A stretch of DNA of 64,000 nt. Origin: Faecalibacterium gallinarum. GTDB lineage: Bacteria; Bacillota; Clostridia; Oscillospirales; Ruminococcaceae. Position 1 is the stretch's first letter. Every line of letters begins with the position of its first letter. The position numbers and the translations under genes are program-made. The notes under the pieces were generated by a model. The model worked only from the letters and a program-made list of their open reading frames with translations, did not search any database and was not told the origin of the DNA. Of the stretch, positions 58,761 to 64,000 are shown piece after piece. The stretch lies in the NCBI RefSeq assembly GCF_022180365.1, contig NZ_BQKV01000026.1, forward strand, positions 1-64,000. The letters run 5' to 3'.

Positions 58761-60221
58761 ATGCAATTTTTCAGCACACGAGATTACAGCCGGAAAGTGA
58801 CTTCCTCGGAGGCGATTGCGCAGGGCCTGTCGGGTGAGGGCGGTCTGTTTGTACCGGAGACCTTCCCCCAGGTGGACGCGCAGGAGCTCTGCACCTTGGA
58901 CTATCCGACCATGGCCGCTTCCATCCTCGGCCAGTATCTGACCGATTACGATCCGGCGTTTCTGCTCCGGGCCGCAGAAAAGACCTATGGCCCCGCCTTT
59001 GGCGGCAAGCCCGACGTTCTGGCCCCTGTGTCGGATTCTCTCTACGCGCTGGAGCTGTGGCATGGGCCGACCTGTGCCTTTAAGGACTACGCTTTGCAGC
59101 TGATGCCCAAGCTCCTGGTGGAAGCCAAGCGCAATCTGGGCCGCACCGAAAAGACCCTGATCCTGGTGGCCACCAGCGGCGACACCGGCAAGGCCGCCCT
59201 GGACGGTTACCACGATATCCCCGGGGTGGAGATTGCGGTCTTTTATCCCACCGGCGGCACCAGCGAGATCCAGCGGCTCCAGATGGCCACCCAGGAAGGG
59301 GAGAACGTCGCCGTCTACGCCGTCCGGGGCAACTTTGACGATGCCCAGACCGGCGTCAAGCGGGTCTTTGCCGACAAAGAGATCGCCGCCCGGCTGGCCG
59401 AGCGGAACATCCGCCTCTCCAGCGCCAACTCCATCAACTGGGGGCGGCTGGTGCCCCAGATCGTCTACTACTTCGCCGCTTATGGCCAGCTGGTCCGGGG
59501 CGGGAAGATTCACTTCGGCGACGAGGTGGACTTCTGTGTCCCCACCGGCAACTTCGGCGATATTCTGGCCGGTTACTACGCCAAGCGGATGGGCCTGCCG
59601 GTGGGCCGGCTGGTCTGCGCTTCCAACAAAAACAATGTCCTGACCGATTTCCTCGAGACGGGCACCTATACTGCCAAGCGGGAGTTCTACAAGACTTCTT
59701 CGCCCAGCATGGACATTCTGGTCTCTTCCAACCTGGAGCGGCTGCTCTGCCATGTCACCGGCAGCGACGCCGAGGTTGCATCCCTGATGCGGCAGCTCAG
59801 CGAGCAGGGGAGCTACACCGTCCGGCCCGAGACCCTGGCCGCCATCCAGGAGAGTTTTGCCTGCGGCTGGGCCTCGGAGGAAGAGGTGGCCGCCGAGATC
59901 CGCGCCCGCTACGAGCAGAACGGCTATCTCTGCGATACCCACACGGCGGTGGCCTTCCATGTGGCGGCGCGCCAGCAGCGGGCAGGGGTGCCCATGGTGG
60001 TTCTCTCCACCGCCTCGCCCTTCAAGTTCCCCCGCAGCGTGCTGGCCGCCCTGGGCCAGGAAGCCCCGGAGAACGATTTCGAGGCCATGCAGGCCCTGGA
60101 GCAGGCCACCGGGCGCACCGCCCCGGCCAGCCTGGCCGCCCTGCGGCAGAAGGCCGAGCGGTTTAACACCGTCATCGACCCGGCCGAGATCGCCCAGGTG
60201 GCGCTGAGCTATCAGCAGTAA
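58761..60221 (+). CDS. thrC: Threonine synthase
   Basis: A 486-residue PLP enzyme with FFSTRDYSRKVTSSEAIAQGLSGEGGLFVPE, PLP-lysine in GPTCAFKDYALQLM (near residue 108), LVATSGDTGKAALDGY and VPTGNFGDILAGYYAKRMG. It makes threonine from O-phosphohomoserine. ATG at 58761 follows AAAGGAG. A possible promoter (TTGACA 58629-58634, long spacer, TATTAT) lies at the end of yraN, and the leader has a CCGGCC/GGCCGG hairpin. No T-box. Confidence 0.95.
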   Translation: MQFFSTRDYSRKVTSSEAIAQGLSGEGGLFVPETFPQVDAQELCTLDYPTMAASILGQYLTDYDPAFLLRAAEKTYGPAFGGKPDVLAPVSDSLYALELWHGPTCAFKDYALQLMPKLLVEAKRNLGRTEKTLILVATSGDTGKAALDGYHDIPGVEIAVFYPTGGTSEIQRLQMATQEGENVAVYAVRGNFDDAQTGVKRVFADKEIAARLAERNIRLSSANSINWGRLVPQIVYYFAAYGQLVRGGKIHFGDEVDFCVPTGNFGDILAGYYAKRMGLPVGRLVCASNKNNVLTDFLETGTYTAKREFYKTSSPSMDILVSSNLERLLCHVTGSDAEVASLMRQLSEQGSYTVRPETLAAIQESFACGWASEEEVAAEIRARYEQNGYLCDTHTAVAFHVAARQQRAGVPMVVLSTASPFKFPRSVLAALGQEAPENDFEAMQALEQATGRTAPASLAALRQKAERFNTVIDPAEIAQVALSYQQ

Positions 60222-60296
60222 CCCCCACAAATCCAAATCCACCGGGCCTGCCCAGCCCCAGGCGGTCGAACAGTCCGCAGAACAGGAGAAACAACG

Positions 60297-60980
60297 ATGG
60301 CTCTTTTTGTGCTTGGCGACCCGCACCTGTCCTTGGGCGCGGCCAAGCCAATGGATATCTTCCCCGGCTGGAACGGCTACGTTGAACGGCTGGAGAGCAA
60401 CTGGCGAAAGCTGGTTCGGCCGGAAGATACCGTAGTGTTGGCGGGGGATATCAGCTGGGCCATGCGGTTGACCGATACCCGGCACGATTTTGCTTTTCTG
60501 CAAAGTCTCCCCGGGCAGAAGCTCATCCTGAAAGGGAACCACGACTACTGGTGGACTACCGCCAACAAAATGAAGGAATACTTTAAGGCGCAGGGGTTCG
60601 ACACCCTGCACCTGCTGCACAACAATTCTTACAGCGTGGAGGGCTACTCCATCTGCGGCACCCGCGGGTGGCTGTTCGATGTGGACGAGCCCCACGACGA
60701 AAAGGTGATGAACCGGGAGATCGGCCGGCTCAAGATGAGTCTGGACGCCGCCGAGCCCGGGCAGGAGAAACTGGTCTTTCTCCACTATCCGCCGGTGTAC
60801 ACCAACGCCAGCGCCCCCGAGATCGTCGCCACACTGAAAGAATACGGCGTGAAACGCTGTTTTTACGGTCATCTGCACGGTACAGCGATCCGTTTTGCCG
60901 TGCAGGGGGATGTGGAGGGCATCCGTTACAAGCTCATCAGCGCGGACGGACTGCGTTTCTGCCCCTACAAAATCACCTGA
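60297..60980 (+). CDS. Calcineurin-like metallophosphoesterase
   Basis: A 227-residue enzyme with the five metal-site motifs of the family: GDPHL, GDISWAM, KGNHDYWW, HYPPVY and YGHLHG. It belongs to the bacterial YkuE/YydB-like serine/threonine phosphatase or phosphodiesterase group; the substrate is unknown. AGGAG lies upstream of the ATG. It stands alone between thrC and tig. Confidence 0.9.
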   Translation: MALFVLGDPHLSLGAAKPMDIFPGWNGYVERLESNWRKLVRPEDTVVLAGDISWAMRLTDTRHDFAFLQSLPGQKLILKGNHDYWWTTANKMKEYFKAQGFDTLHLLHNNSYSVEGYSICGTRGWLFDVDEPHDEKVMNREIGRLKMSLDAAEPGQEKLVFLHYPPVYTNASAPEIVATLKEYGVKRCFYGHLHGTAIRFAVQGDVEGIRYKLISADGLRFCPYKIT

Positions 60981-61017
60981 ACCTGGAAAAGAAATTCCAA
61001 AAAGCTGAAAAAATGGC

Positions 61018-61046
61018 TGGCAATTCATCTCTAAGCGTGATATAAT
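61018..61046 (+). promoter_or_regulatory. Promoter of tig
   Basis: TGGCAA (61018-61023), 17-base spacer with an extended TG at 61038-61039, TATAAT (61041-61046). The 125-base leader contains two hairpins: TGTGCGC/GCGCACA (61080-61111) and GGGC-x-GG/CC-x-GGCCC type (61123-61142). Confidence 0.78.
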
Positions 61047-61175
61047 AAACGCTGACGCGATTGTTGCACCCCAAGAGCGTGTGCGCTGATAGCTCGTATA
61101 AATGGCGCACAGCGCAGGTGCAGGGCAGGCGAGACCTGGCCCGGCACGAAATACTTTGAGCGGAGGATAAACAAA

Positions 61176-62489
61176 ATGAATCTCATCAAGTGCGAAAAGC
61201 TCGAAAAGAGCATGGCTGAACTGCAGTTTTCCATCGACGCCGCGGCTTTCAAGGCCGAGGTCGAGAAGGTTTTTAAGACTGAAGGCAAAAAGTACACCGT
61301 TCAGGGCTTCCGCAAGGGCAAGGCTCCCCGTTCTCTGATCGAAAAGATGTACGGCGCTGACGTGTTCACCTACGACGCCATCAACAACCTGTTCCCGGCT
61401 GAGTACGAGGCCGCTGTGGCTGCCGCCGCCATTGAGGCTGTGGGCCGCCCCGAGGTCACCGTCGAGTCTGCCAGCGAGCAGGACGGCGTGGTTCTGACCG
61501 TTAAGGTCGCTGTGAAGCCCGAGGTCAAGATCGGCGCTTACACCGGTTTGAACGTGGAGAAGACCGTCCATACTGTGGAGGAGTCCACCGTCGAGGCCGA
61601 GCTCAAGCGCGTGCAGGAGCGTGCTGCCCGGGAGATGACCCGTGAGGGCGCTGCTGAGAACGGCGATATCGTGGACATCGACTTCGAGGGCTTCCAGGAC
61701 GGCGTCGCCTTTGAGGGCGGCAAGGCTGAGCACTACCAGCTGACCCTGGGCAGCGGCAGCTTCATCCCCGGCTTCGAGGATCAGATCGTGGGCCACAGCG
61801 CCGGCGAGGAGTTCGACGTTAACGTGACCTTCCCCGCCGAGTATCAGGCTGAGCAGCTGGCCGGCAAGCCCGCTGTCTTCAAGATCAAGCTGCACGAGGT
61901 CAAGTACAAGGAGCTGCCCGCTCTGGACGACGAGCTGGCCAAGGATTGCTCCGAGTACGACACTCTGGAGGAGTTCAAGGAGTCCATCCGCAAGTCCAAC
62001 CAGGAGCAGCTGGACAAGCAGGACGACTTGGCTGTTGAGAACGCTCTGGTCGATCAGGTGGTCGAGGGCATGGAGGCTGAGATTCCCCAGGCTATGTACG
62101 ACACCCGGATGGACGAGATGGTCAACGACTTCGCATTCCGTGTGGAGCAGCAGGGCCTGAGCCTGGACAATTACCTGAAGTATATGGGCCAGACCATGGA
62201 GCAGTTCCGTGCTTCCTTCATGCCCCAGGCTGAGAAGCAGGTCAAGATCCGTCTGGCTCTGGAGGCTGTGGCTCAGGCTGAGAACATCATCGCTTCCGAC
62301 GAGGATGTGGACGCTGAGATCAAGCGGATCGCCGATCAGTACAAGATGGAAGAGTCCAAGGTCCGCGAGCTGGTCAACCTGGATGACCTGAAGAAGGATC
62401 TGGCCATCAACAAGGCGATTGACTTCATCAAGAGCCACGCCAATGTCGTGGAAAAGGCCGCTCAGGCCGATGCACCTGCCGCAGAGTAA
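61176..62489 (+). CDS. tig: Trigger factor
   Basis: A 437-residue ribosome-bound chaperone: ribosome-docking loop GFRKGKAPRSLIEKMYG, a central FKBP-type prolyl isomerase domain (ENGDIVDIDFEGFQDGVAFEGG) and the C-terminal arms domain. It meets nascent chains at the exit tunnel. Codon use is of the highly expressed type. The tig-clpP-clpX order is widespread. Confidence 0.97.
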   Translation: MNLIKCEKLEKSMAELQFSIDAAAFKAEVEKVFKTEGKKYTVQGFRKGKAPRSLIEKMYGADVFTYDAINNLFPAEYEAAVAAAAIEAVGRPEVTVESASEQDGVVLTVKVAVKPEVKIGAYTGLNVEKTVHTVEESTVEAELKRVQERAAREMTREGAAENGDIVDIDFEGFQDGVAFEGGKAEHYQLTLGSGSFIPGFEDQIVGHSAGEEFDVNVTFPAEYQAEQLAGKPAVFKIKLHEVKYKELPALDDELAKDCSEYDTLEEFKESIRKSNQEQLDKQDDLAVENALVDQVVEGMEAEIPQAMYDTRMDEMVNDFAFRVEQQGLSLDNYLKYMGQTMEQFRASFMPQAEKQVKIRLALEAVAQAENIIASDEDVDAEIKRIADQYKMEESKVRELVNLDDLKKDLAINKAIDFIKSHANVVEKAAQADAPAAE

Positions 62490-62559
62490 TTCTGCCCGGG
62501 CTGCACGCGTGCTGAGCCAGCCCCGCCAAAGGGGACAGCCCGGCAAGCAAATGTTGTTT

Positions 62560-62606
62560 AAATTGACCGATGCGGCGGTTTTTGTGCAGCCGCATCGGTC
62601 AATTTT
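62560..62606 (+). terminator. Long hairpin between tig and clpP
   Basis: A 17-bp perfect stem (62560-62576 with 62589-62605) starting AAATTGACCGATGCGGC, 12-base loop, followed by only one further T and then GCAA. It ends 40 bases before clpP. It may terminate weakly or protect the tig mRNA 3' end. Confidence 0.75.
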
Positions 62607-62645
62607 GCAAAAACCTGAACCAGTTTAATTTGGGAGGCGAATTAT

Positions 62646-63245
62646 ATGAGCTTTGTTCCTTACGTCGTAGAACAGTCGGCGCACGGAGAGCGTTCTTACG
62701 ACATATTTTCCCGTCTGCTGAACGACCGAATCATCGTGCTGAGCGAGGACGTCAACGATACCACGGCCAGCCTGGTGGTTGCCCAGCTGCTGTACCTCGA
62801 GGGCCAGGACCCGGACAAGGACATCAGCCTGTATATTAACAGCCCCGGCGGCTCCATCAGCGCAGGCATGGCCATCCACGACACCATGCAGTATATCAAG
62901 TGCGATGTTTCCACCATCTGCATGGGCATGGCGGCTTCCATGGGTGCATTCCTGCTGGCCAGCGGCACCAAGGGCAAGCGGTTTGCTCTGCCCAACGCTG
63001 AAATCATGATCCATCAGCCTCTGATCGCCGGCGGTCAGGGCGGCGGCCTCTCGGGTCAGGCGACCGACATCAAGATCCACGCAGATCACATCGTCGCCAC
63101 CCGTGAGAAGATCAACCGGATGCTCAGCGAGTACACCGGCCAGCCCCTGGAGCGGGTGCAGCTGGACACCGAGCGGGATAACTTTATGTCCGCCCAGCAG
63201 GCCAAGGAATATGGTTTGGTGGACGACGTGATCGTTCGGCGCTGA
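62646..63245 (+). CDS. clpP: ATP-dependent Clp protease proteolytic subunit
   Basis: A 199-residue serine protease with catalytic Ser98 in GMAASMGAF, His123 in MIHQP and Asp in DTERDNFM. Fourteen copies form the barrel that degrades proteins fed by ClpX or ClpC. GGGAGG precedes the ATG. clpX follows after 26 bases. Confidence 0.97.
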   Translation: MSFVPYVVEQSAHGERSYDIFSRLLNDRIIVLSEDVNDTTASLVVAQLLYLEGQDPDKDISLYINSPGGSISAGMAIHDTMQYIKCDVSTICMGMAASMGAFLLASGTKGKRFALPNAEIMIHQPLIAGGQGGGLSGQATDIKIHADHIVATREKINRMLSEYTGQPLERVQLDTERDNFMSAQQAKEYGLVDDVIVRR

Positions 63246-63271
63246 ACCAAAGAATAAAGGAAAGTACGGTT

Positions 63272-64000
63272 ATGGCGATTAATAATTCCGGCAAAGATAA
63301 AAACGAAAAAGACCTGGTTTGCAGCTTCTGCGGCAAACACCAGGACGAAGTGGAACGGATGATCATTGGCCCGGGTGTCAACATCTGCAGCGAGTGCATC
63401 GGCCTTTGCCACGACCTGCTCACCGATAAACCGGACCGCTCCAGCGGCAACCGGCCGGCACGGAGCGGGGCAGGGCGGCCCCGGGTGCAGGCGGCTGACA
63501 ATCTGTCGGTCAACATCATGACCCCCGCCGAGATCAAAGAGGGTCTCGACCAGTATGTCATCGGCCAGGACGAGGCCAAACGTGTGCTGGCCGTTTCGGT
63601 GTATAACCACTATAAGCGGATCCTGAGCGGCAAGGGCAACGACGTGGAGCTGCAAAAGTCCAACGTCCTGCTGCTGGGCCCCTCCGGCGTGGGCAAGACC
63701 CTGCTGGCCCAGACCCTGGCCAAGATGCTGGGCGTGCCCTTTGCCATCGCGGACGCCACCACCCTGACCGAGGCCGGCTATGTGGGCGAGGATGTGGAGA
63801 ACATCCTGCTCAAGCTGATCCAGGCGGCGGATTTCGACGTCCAGCGGGCACAGATCGGCATCATCTATATCGACGAGATCGACAAGATCACCCGCAAGAG
63901 CGAGAACCCCTCCATTACCCGTGACGTGGGCGGCGAGGGCGTGCAGCAGGCTCTGCTCAAGATCCTGGAGGGCACCGTCAGCAACGTGCCGCCCCAGGGC
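63272..64000 (+). CDS. clpX: ClpX AAA+ unfoldase, N-terminal part (runs off the window)
   Basis: The frame is open from ATG 63272 to the last base of the window, 243 codons. It holds the zinc domain [15 protein letters not shown]...CSECI, then Walker [11 protein letters not shown] and Walker [11 protein letters not shown], then [16 protein letters not shown]. ClpX recognises tagged proteins and threads them into ClpP. The sensor and C-terminal regions lie outside the window. GGAAAG lies upstream of the ATG. Confidence 0.96.
   Translation, partial: MAINNSGKDKNEKDLVCSFCGKHQDEVERMIIGPGVNICSECIGLCHDLLTDKPDRSSGNRPARSGAGRPRVQAADNLSVNIMTPAEIKEGLDQYVIGQDEAKRVLAVSVYNHYKRILSGKGNDVELQKSNVLLLGPSGVGKTLLAQTLAKMLGVPFAIADATTLTEAGYVGEDVENILLKLIQAADFDVQRAQIGIIYIDEIDKITRKSENPSITRDVGGEGVQQALLKILEGTVSNVPPQG

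Noticed and set aside
58671-62546. A minus-strand open frame of 1291 codons antisense to thrC, the phosphatase and tig
   Set aside because: Same artefact of biased codon use; low-complexity translation and no conserved motif.
1-64000. CRISPR array, prophage, restriction or other defence cassette
   Set aside because: No regularly spaced direct repeats, no cas, phage structural, methylase or toxin-antitoxin genes were recognised anywhere in the window.

Overview
The window is a GC-rich chromosome segment of a low-redundancy Clostridia genome. The gene set points to Oscillospiraceae of the Faecalibacterium / Gemmiger / Subdoligranulum type: a SCIFF peptide with its radical SAM maturase, a PASTA kinase and PP2C phosphatase pair, the sepF-ylmH-divIVA-ileS-lspA-rluD cluster, a YlbF-mutS-mutL-miaA cluster, and isolated sporulation genes (spoVM, gerW, a spoIVFA/spoIVFB-like pair). 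The genus is inferred from gene content and codon use; no database search was run. Almost everything is on the plus strand in tight, often overlapping operons. The minus-strand exceptions are the copper operon, an esterase-like gene, a DUF4250 gene, rpmB, two small membrane proteins, nth and a tRNA.

Layout. 1-145: end of an IS3-family element. 227-383: minus-strand tRNA-Gln(CUG) with its own terminator and promoter. 569-4071: a DUF2508 gene, then the SCIFF RiPP precursor, its radical SAM maturase and a translationally coupled Orn/Lys/Arg-type decarboxylase. 4145-7208: minus-strand csoR-copA copper operon with a palindromic operator; copA carries a C-terminal CopZ-like domain that has its own Shine-Dalgarno and ATG. 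7298-8599: minus-strand esterase-like protein with Asp at the nucleophile position, DUF4250 and rpmB. 8805-12986: site-2 protease, scpA-scpB-DUF2953, gerW, rluB. 13113-16308: a soluble transcarboxylase-like trio (carboxyltransferase, biotin carrier, OadA/5S).

16623-28916 is one long housekeeping run: yicC-remA-gmk-priA-def-fmt-rsmB-rlmN-prpC-prkC-rsgA-thiN, ending in the 26-residue spoVM. 28994-30273 (minus) holds two YeaQ/GlsB-type membrane proteins and nth. 30445-40258 covers rarA, a Fur-family repressor, miaB-ylbF-mutS-mutL-miaA. 40255-49415 holds an HlyD-like adaptor, sepF, ylmH, divIVA, ileS, lspA, rluD, a degenerate HAD protein and a ComEA-like protein. 49440-55543 has ppk1, an M23/site-2-protease pair resembling spoIVFA/spoIVFB, and the radical SAM / DUF2344 pair. 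55751-58684 is rplS-lepB-rbgA-rnhB-yraN. 58761-64000 is thrC, a metallophosphatase, tig, clpP and the 5' part of clpX.

The parts most worth a second look are the embedded CopZ start in copA, the SCIFF-maturase-decarboxylase coupling, the divergent transcarboxylase operon without a membrane pump, the Asp-for-Ser esterase, a hairpin that would hide the spoVM start on read-through mRNA only, and a perfect palindrome filling the promoter spacer of the TIGR03960-type radical SAM operon. No CRISPR array, rRNA, phage or clear defence system was seen.
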